Numbered from the stretch's first letter, positions 1 through 5,294 are shown. The stretch is DNA of 8,617 nt from Candidatus Pacearchaeota archaeon (GCA_026395775.1 JAPLYA010000042.1:1-8617); one strand, 5' to 3'. Notes: generated by a model not told the origin, from the letters alone. Program-made: numbers and translations.

Positions 1-153
1 AATGCTTCTTTTTCCCAGCTTCTTTCTTAAATCCTTGCTTAAATTAGCATTCATGAGCTTGTGTCTTAAATGTAGCGGAGCATTTGCTCTGTACTTTCGT
101 TGTTTTCTAGCTTGACTGCTTCCTAACCAATTAACTGAAAATTTTGATTTCAT
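1..153 (-). CDS. rpl24: Large ribosomal subunit protein uL24 (archaeal L24), N-terminal part
   Basis: The ATG at 153 opens a frame that runs off the left edge of the window, giving the first 51 residues. These begin MKSKFSVNWLGSSQARKQRK and continue with the archaeal/eukaryotic uL24 signature of a basic RKQRKYR stretch, NAPLHLR, and then an LSKDLRKKLGKRS segment. The family's N-terminal extension binds 23S rRNA near the exit side of the large subunit and starts assembly; the KOW domain would follow outside the window. Only 3 nt separate it from the stop of the 52-aa ORF upstream, so it is translated within the same transcript. I see no strong Shine-Dalgarno sequence. uL24 after uL14 is the normal archaeal order. 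Confidence 0.94.
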   Translation of the reverse strand, partial: MKSKFSVNWLGSSQARKQRKYRANAPLHLRHKLMNANLSKDLRKKLGKRSI

Positions 154-156
154 TTT

Positions 157-315
157 TTATTGTGCTTGTAAAATAGCTCTTGCCCTCTCTACATCTTGTT
201 TAAATTGTTGAGCATCTGTTACTAAGGGATTATAAAGAGCATGAGTTACTAGGAAAAACAGCCTCATGAATTTCCCAGTCGTTCTCCCAATCATATTAAC
301 ATCCATAAATTCCAT
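157..315 (-). CDS. Unrecognised 52-aa protein between uL14 and uL24
   Basis: This frame fills the uL14-uL24 gap: the uL14 stop and its ATG form TAA-A-ATG, and its TAA lies 3 nt before the uL24 ATG. The product begins MEFMDVNMIGRTTGKFMRLF, then has a hydrophobic patch (FFLVTHALYNPL, residues 20-31) and an amphipathic, charged C-terminal helix (about residues 34-52, DAQQFKQDVERARAILQAQ). Other in-frame ATGs at residues 4, 8 and 17 could also be starts. I do not recognise the family and cannot give a function. Support is the open frame and the tight junctions on both sides; it could also be a fortuitous ORF in a spacer. Normally nothing lies between these two r-protein genes. Confidence 0.55.
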   Translation of the reverse strand: MEFMDVNMIGRTTGKFMRLFFLVTHALYNPLVTDAQQFKQDVERARAILQAQ

Positions 316-316
316 T

Positions 317-718
317 TTAAACAATCGCCGGAGCTATCTTGGCTACCTCCTTCCATCTTTCCTGAACCTCTCTAGGAACAGGTCCTTTAATCTGTGTTCC
401 TTTTGGATTTCCTTTTTCATCTTTCAATAAAACAACAGCATTATCAGTAAAGCAGATTCTCTCTCCTGTTAATCTTCTATATGGCTTCTTCTGTCTTATC
501 ACAACAGCATCAAATAACTGTCCTTTCATATCTGGTTTTCCCTCGCGAACAGATACTTTAACCCAGCTTCCAACCCCGCAGAATTGGACTCTTCTTTTTC
601 TTGTCTTGCCTTTTTTGACTCCAGTTATCTTGACAATTCTTGCTCCTGAGTTATCTGCAGCTATGACATAACTTCCTATTCCCAAACCCCGAGTCATTAT
701 GGCTGATATTGCTTTCAT
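317..718 (-). CDS. rpl14: Large ribosomal subunit protein uL14
   Basis: The 133-aa product has the full archaeal uL14 length and the family's beta-barrel motifs: GSYVIAADNSGARIVKITGV near residues 16-35, GVGSWVKVSVREGKPDMKGQ at about 48-67, AVVIRQKKPYRR at 71-82, and FTDNAVVLLKDEKGNPKGTQ followed by IKGPVPRE. uL14 sits at the subunit interface, binds 23S rRNA and is where initiation factor 6 docks on the large subunit. Its ATG overlaps the stop of the 69-aa ORF upstream (ATGA at 715-718), and GAGGAG lies 9 nt before the start, so translation can be both coupled and independent. Nothing is truncated. Confidence 0.98.
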   Translation of the reverse strand: MKAISAIMTRGLGIGSYVIAADNSGARIVKITGVKKGKTRKRRVQFCGVGSWVKVSVREGKPDMKGQLFDAVVIRQKKPYRRLTGERICFTDNAVVLLKDEKGNPKGTQIKGPVPREVQERWKEVAKIAPAIV

Positions 719-924
719 CTTTTAATTCTCCTCGAAATATATTCATATGCGCTTACACTCAAATAATGATGCTCTCCGCTTATTAAATCCCCAACTCCCT
801 CTGTTACAAGTAAACCCCCAACGATACTAAATGGCAGTCCACCAGCAGAACCAAATATCCCCCCGAGTGCAATTGCTACTAAACCATAGCCCCTATTGCC
901 AAGTTTTAGATTTTTTCTACTCAT
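715..924 (-). CDS. Unrecognised 69-aa glycine-rich, probably membrane-associated protein between uS17 and uL14
   Basis: The frame links uS17 to uL14 by ATGA overlaps at both ends (921-924 and 715-718), and AGGAG lies 7 nt before its ATG within the uS17 tail, so it looks like a genuine translated cistron. A basic N-terminus (MSRKNLKLGNRGYG) is followed by a Gly/Ala/Val/Ile-rich stretch at residues 13-48 (LGGIFGSAGGLPFSIVGGLL) that could make one long or two short membrane helices broken at Pro31. It has glycine-zipper-like spacing. The C-terminus is polar and basic (YEYISRRIKR). I do not recognise it. A membrane-type peptide inside the uS17-uL14 junction is unusual; membrane location is inferred from composition only. 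Confidence 0.68.
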   Translation of the reverse strand: MSRKNLKLGNRGYGLVAIALGGIFGSAGGLPFSIVGGLLVTEGVGDLISGEHHYLSVSAYEYISRRIKR

Positions 925-1271
925 TTTTTATCTCCTGGTTTAACATTCGCTTTTCTTACAACCTTAGTTACAACAAAGTGTATTATCTTGGATAAGGGCC
1001 TGCATTCCCCAATTTCAATATAATCTCCAACTTGAACTTGATCTTGCATACACTTTGGAAGGCGGGCATGAAGCTTTGTTCTTTTCTTCATATATCTCTC
1101 GTATTTTTGTATGAAGACTGTTCTTTCGAATGATATTGCAACTCTTCTTGGGAACTTCTTGATAACATAACCTTTGAAAAATCTGCCTCTAACTTTGAGA
1201 CTTCCATGTAGCCAACACTGTTCTTCGCATTCTACTGCTTTCTCTATGTTTTTTTCTTGTTTTTTTGCCAT
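921..1271 (-). CDS. rps17: Small ribosomal subunit protein uS17
   Basis: This is an OB-fold primary 16S rRNA-binding protein of the 30S body. The archaeal signature is present: a C-x3-C-x2-HGSLKVRGR segment, KFPRRVAISFERT, then YERYMKKRTKLHARLP, QVGDYIEIGECRPLS and FVVTKVV. The track-length start is the ATG at 1280 (MFKMAKK..., 119 aa). I prefer the in-frame ATG at 1271 (116 aa, MAKKQEK...), because AAGGA lies about 9 nt before it but directly abuts the upstream ATG. It follows aIF1 with only a short gap; in many archaea an RNase P subunit gene lies there, and here there is none. The stop overlaps the next ORF as ATGA. Confidence 0.96.
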   Translation of the reverse strand: MAKKQEKNIEKAVECEEQCWLHGSLKVRGRFFKGYVIKKFPRRVAISFERTVFIQKYERYMKKRTKLHARLPKCMQDQVQVGDYIEIGECRPLSKIIHFVVTKVVRKANVKPGDKK

Positions 1272-1289
1272 TTTAAACATCCTTGATTT

Positions 1290-1592
1290 TTAATATTGTA
1301 TGTTTACTTGTTCCTCTTTAAACCCAATTCTCGTGAAGGCTTGGACGATCTTCTTTGTGTGCTCTCCCTGCAACTCTATCTTGCTGTCTTTTACTGTGCC
1401 TCCACAGGCAAGCTCGTTTTTAAGCTGTTTGGAAATTTCTTTTATATTTCCTTTCTCAACTCCTGCTACAACTGTTATCAGCTTTCCGAACTTTCTTTTC
1501 TCTATGGTTACTGTTATCCTTTGTTCACTTTTTGCGATTTCATCGCAAATGCAAGTTTGTCTCGGCAATCCGCACTTAGGACATATATCCAT
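1290..1592 (-). CDS. Translation initiation factor aIF1 (SUI1 family)
   Basis: The 100-aa product is the archaeal homologue of eIF1, which binds the 30S P-site region and enforces accurate start-codon choice. It has an N-terminal Cys cluster (CPKCGLPRQTCIC, residues 4-16) likely to hold zinc. The SUI1 fold follows: RKFGKLITVVAGVE, an IKEISKQLKNELACGG helix-loop, then TVKDSKIELQGEH, the most diagnostic motif, and a final IGFKEEQVNI strand. The start codon lies inside the end of uL29, overlapping it by 17 nt in another frame, so translation is probably coupled. Location beside uL29 and uS17 is typical for archaea. Confidence 0.96.
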   Translation of the reverse strand: MDICPKCGLPRQTCICDEIAKSEQRITVTIEKRKFGKLITVVAGVEKGNIKEISKQLKNELACGGTVKDSKIELQGEHTKKIVQAFTRIGFKEEQVNIQY

Positions 1593-1761
1593 TTTTGTTG
1601 AGTATTCTCGCTAGAGCTTTCTTAATCTCCTTGGTTTTAATCTTACTGGATTTATTTGCAGTAACATTTCTTTTGATTAATTCAAGCTTTAAATCTTTAA
1701 GCTTTTCTTCCCGTTCTTGAGGATTCATGTTTTTTATATCTTTCATTTTTAATATTGCCAT
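1576..1761 (-). CDS. rpl29: Large ribosomal subunit protein uL29
   Basis: A 61-aa, highly charged two-helix protein matching uL29: the first helix follows MKDIKNMNPQEREEKLKDLK, the conserved LKLELIKRN segment comes next, and the second helix has IKTKEIKKALARILN. uL29 contacts 23S rRNA at the exit tunnel next to uL23 and helps form the docking site for the signal recognition particle and other tunnel-exit factors. Length is slightly short of the usual 65-70 residues. A second ATG (residue 6) could be used; no Shine-Dalgarno stands out for either. It starts 5 nt after the 105-aa ORF and its end overlaps aIF1. Confidence 0.94.
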   Translation of the reverse strand: MAILKMKDIKNMNPQEREEKLKDLKLELIKRNVTANKSSKIKTKEIKKALARILNKNGYMS

Positions 1762-1766
1762 TTTGA

Positions 1767-2084
1767 TTATACTATCTGATACTGCCCCCCATAATGCTTT
1801 AAAAATTCTGAAGTTTTTTCAGCTGCTAACTCAATTGTCCAATCTCGATAAATCCCCGTTTCATCTGGGTTTCTCATCATGAACCATAGACCACCTCTTA
1901 ACTCTCTCATTTCTCTCATTCTAATTACATTAGCTATCTCATGAAACCGAACAGGATTATGAACTTTTAGCATTGGGAAATGCCCCCAAAAATCTAAATC
2001 TTGAGCGGTAGCTACATTTAAAGATTGTAAATATCTTTCAAATTTTCTTTCACAATCTAGTCCGTCAATCATTCTACTTTCCAT
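1767..2084 (-). CDS. Unrecognised 105-aa protein between uS3 and uL29
   Basis: The frame begins 7 nt after the 39-aa micro-ORF and ends 5 nt before uL29, so it is part of the operon, at a point where archaeal operons normally go straight from uS3 to uL29. The protein is soluble-looking, rich in aromatics and Met/Arg, with segments DGLDCERKFERYLQSLNV, DLDFWGHFPMLKVHNPVRFH, then a basic IRMREMRELRGG and a WFMMRNPDETGIYRDWTIEL stretch ending in a helix (EKTSEFLKHYGG). No catalytic motif is obvious and I do not recognise the family. A second start at residue 5 is possible. Absence of a strong ribosome-binding site suggests coupled translation. Confidence 0.72.
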   Translation of the reverse strand: MESRMIDGLDCERKFERYLQSLNVATAQDLDFWGHFPMLKVHNPVRFHEIANVIRMREMRELRGGLWFMMRNPDETGIYRDWTIELAAEKTSEFLKHYGGQYQIV

Positions 2085-2091
2085 CTTCTTA

Positions 2092-2211
2092 TTATAAACT
2101 AACTCCGTTTTGTATACTTTTTAATTGTTTCAAGCTAGGTAATTGAAGTTCAAACTTTGAACACCCACTACCCCGCATATCCAAAGTTTTTCTTTTACCA
2201 ATAATTATCAT
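2092..2211 (-). CDS. 39-aa micro-protein, copy 3 of an in-operon paralogous family (uS3-uL29 gap)
   Basis: The ATG overlaps the uS3 stop (ATGA at 2208-2211) and GAGG lies 8 nt before it inside uS3. The peptide begins MIIIGKRKTLDMRGSGCSK and ends with ELQLPSLKQLKSIQNGVSL. The C-terminal half aligns with the 43-aa ORF at 5291-5422 (QLTQLLAQLKILQNEVSI) with one single-residue gap, and its GCSK matches the WCSK of the 44-aa ORF at 3657-3791. The C-terminal part should be an amphipathic helix with regularly spaced Leu/Ile. Function unknown. It is the most divergent of the three copies. A non-coding explanation is possible but does not fit the frame-preserving similarity well. Confidence 0.65.
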   Translation of the reverse strand: MIIIGKRKTLDMRGSGCSKFELQLPSLKQLKSIQNGVSL

Positions 2212-2954
2212 TTTGCTTCCCTCGCACTTTGGCTCGTTGATTTATTATTTTTATTTTCACTCTCCAAAATGCTCGCCTTAACTTTTTTCTTTCTTGGTTT
2301 TTTAGGTTTCTCTTCTATAACTTGAACAGCTTGCTTATTAAGTTCTACTCTTGCAATGTTTTCTGGGGTTATAGTAATTCTATCGTGAATTTCTACATCT
2401 GGTGGCAAGATGCTGACTTTTATCCCAATTGTTCCTAAAAGCAGATTAGCTCTGGCCTCTGCTTTGTTTACTATCTTGACAGTATCCCCTGTTTTCTTGA
2501 GATAACCATTGGCGAATCTCCAGGACTTTGCCCTCTCACTTGGTAACTTGCCTGATAATCTTATTTCAACTCCTAGTGCTCCTGCTCGGATTATTCTCTC
2601 TAGCATTCTGTATGCTACAACCTTGAATTTCAAACTTCCGAATCTTTCCAGGGATAATGCTATCTCGTCTGCAATATTCTGAGCGTCAAATTCTGGCTTT
2701 GTTATCTCAAGAATTTCAAGATGTGGATTTTCCAACTTGAATTTTCTTCTTAAAATATCTGTTATTTCATTTATTCTTTCTCCCCTTTTGCCAATTATAA
2801 AGCCTGGCCTGCTTGTTGCTATTATTATTTTTTCTCCGACCGGGGTATATTCTATCTTGATGAAGCTTATTTTGCCTTTTCCAAATTCCTTTTTTACAAA
2901 TTCTCTAATATAGTATTCATCTTTCTTCAGCTGAACAAACTTTTTTTCTTCCAT
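2208..2954 (-). CDS. rps3: Small ribosomal subunit protein uS3
   Basis: The 248-aa product has the archaeal uS3 layout: an N-terminal KH domain with GFIIGKRGERINEI (GxxG = GKRG, about residues 51-64), then the C-terminal uS3 domain containing VVAYRMLERIIRAGALGVEI and LSGKLPSERAKSWRFANGYL, followed by GTIGIKVSILPP. uS3 lines the mRNA entry channel of the 30S head and takes part in mRNA unwinding. After about residue 210 comes a Lys/Ser/Asn-rich tail (KPKKPRKKKVK...), probably disordered. The start overlaps the uL22 stop as TAATG, with AAGGAG 8 nt upstream. The stop overlaps the 39-aa ORF. Confidence 0.98.
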   Translation of the reverse strand: MEEKKFVQLKKDEYYIREFVKKEFGKGKISFIKIEYTPVGEKIIIATSRPGFIIGKRGERINEITDILRRKFKLENPHLEILEITKPEFDAQNIADEIALSLERFGSLKFKVVAYRMLERIIRAGALGVEIRLSGKLPSERAKSWRFANGYLKKTGDTVKIVNKAEARANLLLGTIGIKVSILPPDVEIHDRITITPENIARVELNKQAVQVIEEKPKKPRKKKVKASILESENKNNKSTSQSAREAK

Positions 2955-3490
2955 TATTTTTTCTCCTTGGGCTTATTTTCTTTCTTAGGTTTTTCTTGTT
3001 TTTCTGTAACTTTTAGCAAAACATGAGTTCTTTTAAACCTCAACCCGCCTTTTTTGTGTGGTTGGCTGGCTTTATTTGAAACAGTTTCTGTTATAATTGG
3101 ATTAAGCAATCCTGCAACATTGGCATTTCCTTGCAAACCCTTCAATACTCGAATAAACTCTCTTGAAGCTTTAACAGGATACCTTCCTTTAATCCCTTTT
3201 TTTCTGCATGCTAACTCGCCAGACATTGGAACATAAATTTTCTTTTCTGAAACTTTATTCATTAAATCTAAAGCTTCTTGAATTGTTTTGCCTTTTATGA
3301 ATCTACAGATAAACTTGACATGCTTGAGAGATAGGGGCATATCTCTTCCTTGAGCTTGAGCAAATTCTTTTTTCTCAACTTGTTTTTTTGCTTCTTTAAC
3401 TTGTTCTTTCTTGACTTCTTTGATGGGAGTTTCAACTGGCTTTTTCTCTTGCTCTACTTGCCCTATTTGGGGTTTATTTTCTTCTGTCAT
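2954..3490 (-). CDS. rpl22: Large ribosomal subunit protein uL22 with long charged termini
   Basis: The core (about residues 45-160) is archaeal uL22: ALDLMNKVSEKKIYVPMSGE, GIKGRYPVKASREFIRVLKG, then LQGNANVAGLLNP, and KGGLRFKRTHVLLKVTEK, the strand that reaches into the exit tunnel wall. It is preceded by about 45 residues almost all Lys/Glu/Gln/Val (EKKPVETPIKEVKKEQVKEA) and followed by a KEKPKKENKPKEKK-like tail, both probably disordered or, for the N-terminus, helical. uL22 binds all 23S rRNA domains and lines the nascent-chain tunnel. Its ATG overlaps the stop of the 53-aa ORF (ATGA, 3487-3490). A start nearer the core is possible, but no better ribosome site is visible there. Confidence 0.96.
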   Translation of the reverse strand: MTEENKPQIGQVEQEKKPVETPIKEVKKEQVKEAKKQVEKKEFAQAQGRDMPLSLKHVKFICRFIKGKTIQEALDLMNKVSEKKIYVPMSGELACRKKGIKGRYPVKASREFIRVLKGLQGNANVAGLLNPIITETVSNKASQPHKKGGLRFKRTHVLLKVTEKQEKPKKENKPKEKK

Positions 3491-3648
3491 TTTAAACTAT
3501 TATCCCCGGTATATGTTACCAATATACCATGTCTTAACAAGTTATTAGAAGGATCATATTTAATAACAACGCCACTTCTATCAAGATCTATTGGTGAGTA
3601 AATCCTCCATCCTTCTGTTTCTCTTTCTTTATCTTGTTTTTTTGCCAT
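3487..3648 (-). CDS. Unrecognised 53-aa protein between uS19 and uL22
   Basis: The frame starts 8 nt after the 44-aa micro-ORF and its TGA overlaps the uL22 ATG. The product begins MAKKQDKERETEG, then has a compact, beta-rich-looking region, WRIYSPIDLDRSGVVIKYD, PSNNLLRHGILVTYTGD, ending NSLK. The opening 18 nt around the ATG are the same as those at the preferred uS17 start (aatggcaaaaaaacaaga), which probably reflects a common Lys-rich beginning, not homology. No family is recognised; no Cys/His metal site or membrane segment is visible. No Shine-Dalgarno is seen, so coupled re-initiation is the likely mode. Coding status rests on the open frame and tight junctions. Confidence 0.62.
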   Translation of the reverse strand: MAKKQDKERETEGWRIYSPIDLDRSGVVIKYDPSNNLLRHGILVTYTGDNSLK

Positions 3649-3656
3649 TTTTATTG

Positions 3657-3791
3657 TTAAATACTAGCTTCATTTTGTAAACTTGACTTGTAAGCGAGCA
3701 ATTGTGTTAATTGTTTCCCAAGCTTTGAACACCAGCAACCCCTAGCTTGAGGCTTTTCATTTAATTCTGAATAATTTAATTTTTTTATCAT
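3657..3791 (-). CDS. 44-aa micro-protein, copy 2 of an in-operon paralogous family (uS19-uL22 gap)
   Basis: The uS19 stop and this start form TAA-A-ATG, and GGTGA, which can pair with the archaeal 16S 3' end, lies 6 nt before the ATG. The peptide begins MIKKLNYSELNEKPQARG, then CWCSK (residues 19-23), and a C-terminal helix GKQLTQLLAYKSSLQNEASI. That helix is the same in most positions as the one in the 43-aa ORF at 5291-5422. At the DNA level the two copies share a 21-nt block with one mismatch (3694-3714 versus 5340-5360) and a 24-nt block with two (3658-3681 versus 5304-5327), the same 12 nt apart. Three codons in the conserved helix (Leu, Ala, Asn) differ only synonymously, which favours coding. 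Function unknown. Confidence 0.72.
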   Translation of the reverse strand: MIKKLNYSELNEKPQARGCWCSKLGKQLTQLLAYKSSLQNEASI

Positions 3792-3792
3792 T

Positions 3793-4197
3793 TTATTTCA
3801 CCGAAGCCGAAGCTGAAGATTTAGTTGCTCCAATTCCTGGAGCGCCATGCTGAACTTTTTTTCTTGTTAGTGCGAACTCGCCGAGTCTATGGCCCAGCAT
3901 TTCTGTTGTTATCCTGACTTGTAAAAATACTCTTCCATTATAAACTTGAACAACCATTCCAACTAATCCTGGGACTATGACTAAATCTCTTAAATGAGTT
4001 TTAATTGGCTTGTTCCTGGATTGCTTTTCCCTGCTTGATTTAACAAACTTTTCAACAACATCAAAGTTTCTCAAAACGCTCCTTCTTTCTCTTGAAGTGA
4101 GATATTTTGCAAACTCTCGAATATCTAATTGCTGAAGCTCTTCAAGTGTCTTGCCTCGATAATATTCTTTTTTCTTTTCTAGTTCTGTTGTTACCAT
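3793..4197 (-). CDS. rps19: Small ribosomal subunit protein uS19 (eukaryotic S15 type)
   Basis: The 134-aa protein has the archaeal/eukaryotic uS19 N-terminal extension, with RGKTLEELQQLDIREFAKYL and TSRERRSVLRN, then the core: PIKTHLRDLVIVPGLVGMVV, VYNGRVFLQVRITTEMLGHR, LGEFALTRKKVQHGAPGIGA and a short KSSASASVK tail. uS19 lies in the 30S head near the A-site finger and the uS13 contact; its tail can reach toward the decoding centre. It starts 5 nt after the uL2 stop with GAGG about 11 nt before the ATG. Length is normal and no key segment is missing. Confidence 0.98.
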   Translation of the reverse strand: MVTTELEKKKEYYRGKTLEELQQLDIREFAKYLTSRERRSVLRNFDVVEKFVKSSREKQSRNKPIKTHLRDLVIVPGLVGMVVQVYNGRVFLQVRITTEMLGHRLGEFALTRKKVQHGAPGIGATKSSASASVK

Positions 4198-4202
4198 CTT
4201 AG

Positions 4203-4907
4203 TTATTTCCTCTTTCCTGTCCTGCTAGGCCTTAGGCTTCCTACCTTTGCGCCTGGAGGCGCATTTAGTTTAGGTATCTTCCCTTTTGTTCCGTGTGCAA
4301 GATTCTTGCCCCTTCCACATCCGAAAGGATGATCTACTGCATTCATTTTTATAGCAGAAGTTCTAGGCCATAATTTATTTCTAGCTTTCATCATGTGCCA
4401 TTTCTTGCCTGCTTTCATTATTGGTTTGTCTAATCTTCCCTGCCCTGCTGTAATACCCATTGTAGCTCTGCAGTTATCATTAAATAAGATTTCCTGTTTG
4501 CTTGGCATTATTATTCCAACTTGATTTGGAAGTTTTTTTGAGATTACCCCTGATAAACCAGATGTTCTGATAAACTTGCCACCATCTCCCGGCCTTATTT
4601 CTATATTATAAATATTACTCCCCAACGGGATATCCTTAAGCTTGAGAATATTCCCTAGTTGAGGATTGCTTCCAAGTTCAATCTCTTGTCCTTCAAACAT
4701 CCCTTGGCAGGCAAGATTATAGAATATTTTTTTATTTAACATTATTTTGGCAAGTGGAGCACTATGGCATGGAGAATTAATTAAAGCTATAACTTTTCCT
4801 TTGCCTTCTTCAAAAGGATAACCAACTCTGTATCTGTAGGCTGATTTCCTAGCTTGATAAGTTAAGCTGCCTTTTCCTCTCGCTCTTATTATAATTCTTT
4901 TTCCCAT
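4203..4907 (-). CDS. rpl2: Large ribosomal subunit protein uL2
   Basis: The 234-aa protein is archaeal uL2, needed for subunit association and peptidyl-transferase centre structure. The N-terminal RIIIRARGKGSLTYQARKSA, the first-domain GKVIALINSPCHSAPLA, the EIRPGDGGKFIRTSG loop, then GRLDKPIMKAGKKWHMMKAR and the conserved NAVDHPFGCGRGK near residues 190-202 are all present; the His of this motif is the one placed close to the catalytic centre. The usual GGG after HPx reads GCG here. The end NAPPGAKVGSLRPSRTGKRK is typical. Its upstream neighbour is the hairpin array in the uL23-uL2 gap, with GAGGAA about 15 nt before the ATG. Confidence 0.98.
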   Translation of the reverse strand: MGKRIIIRARGKGSLTYQARKSAYRYRVGYPFEEGKGKVIALINSPCHSAPLAKIMLNKKIFYNLACQGMFEGQEIELGSNPQLGNILKLKDIPLGSNIYNIEIRPGDGGKFIRTSGLSGVISKKLPNQVGIIMPSKQEILFNDNCRATMGITAGQGRLDKPIMKAGKKWHMMKARNKLWPRTSAIKMNAVDHPFGCGRGKNLAHGTKGKIPKLNAPPGAKVGSLRPSRTGKRK

Positions 4908-4911
4908 TTTT

Positions 4912-5046
4912 TTAAATTTCTTCCTCTATTTCTAGGAAACCGCGAAAATGTAAATTTTCGGGGCCCAGAAAAGTGTCGACTTTTCTTTGGTTTAAAAGAC
5001 AGAAAATTCCTAATTTTCTGTATATGAAAAATTTATTATTTTTCAT
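4912..5046 (-). CDS. Possible 44-aa ORF running through a hairpin array between uL23 and uL2
   Basis: An open frame fills the gap: the uL23 stop is 2 nt before its ATG and its TAA is 4 nt before the uL2 ATG, with GGAG about 11 nt before the start. The peptide would begin MKNNKFFIYRKLGIFCLLNQ and end NLHFRGFLEIEEEI. However, the DNA is built of palindromes (see the repeat entry), the ATG itself lies in the first stem, and the peptide has no recognisable motif and no similarity to the other micro-ORFs. The frame may be accidental and the region could act as RNA or as a DNA site. If it is coding, it would resemble palindromic elements tolerated in frame. Coding status is uncertain. Confidence 0.35.
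   Translation of the reverse strand: MKNNKFFIYRKLGIFCLLNQRKVDTFLGPENLHFRGFLEIEEEI
4921..5046 (-). repeat. Tandem hairpin array (four perfect stems plus one weaker) in the uL23-uL2 gap
   Basis: Read on the minus strand the gap folds into successive hairpins. They are 5046-5024 (9-bp stem, 5-nt loop), 5021-4999 (10 bp, 3-nt loop), 4986-4967 (8 bp, 4-nt loop), 4960-4943 (7 bp, 4-nt loop, extendable past one mismatch), and 4938-4921 (5 bp, 8-nt loop). Centres are about 22-33 nt apart. Each of the four perfect stems contains GAAAA on one arm and TTTTC on the other, while loops and outer stem bases differ, so pairing is kept but sequence is not. The last hairpin pairs TTCCT with AGGAA, part of the GAGGAA before uL2. 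A regulatory or attenuator role for uL2 is inference. Confidence 0.75.
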
Positions 5047-5048
5047 TT

Positions 5049-5294
5049 TTACATCATCTCCAGTTTTGTGGCTAAATCTATTGCTAGGTTCTTCTTATTT
5101 AATCTAACATAAACAAATTTTTTATTTTGCCTTATCAAGCTTCTCATATTATCAACTTTTACTCCAAGCAAACTCTCAATTTCTTTTTTAATCTCGGGCT
5201 TGAAAGCTTTTCTATCAACTTCAAACAAAATTGTGTTCTCTAGCTCAATTAATCTTACTGCTTTTTCTGTTGTTATTGGTTTTATTATTGTCAT
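5049..5294 (-). CDS. rpl23: Large ribosomal subunit protein uL23
   Basis: An 81-aa protein of archaeal length with the family pattern: IIKPITTEKAVRLIELENTI (the P-x-x-T-E-K motif at residues 6-11), LFEVDRKAFKPEIKKEIESL, then LGVKVDNMRSLI and a final KKFVYVRLNKK strand. uL23 sits at the exit of the nascent-chain tunnel and is a main docking point for SRP. Its ATG overlaps the stop of the 43-aa micro-ORF (ATGA, 5291-5294); with no Shine-Dalgarno in the usual position, its translation probably depends on that upstream ORF. This makes the micro-ORF's position potentially regulatory. Confidence 0.96.
   Translation of the reverse strand: MTIIKPITTEKAVRLIELENTILFEVDRKAFKPEIKKEIESLLGVKVDNMRSLIRQNKKFVYVRLNKKNLAIDLATKLEMM

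Noticed and set aside
1296..1614. Two plus-strand frames opposite aIF1
   Set aside because: They are the complement of a clearly recognised aIF1 gene, have no motif of their own and no neighbour or promoter on that strand. The other plus-strand frames in the window are rejected for the same reason.
4921..5046. CRISPR array
   Set aside because: The repeats are variable hairpins about 25 nt apart without constant repeat and unique spacer units.
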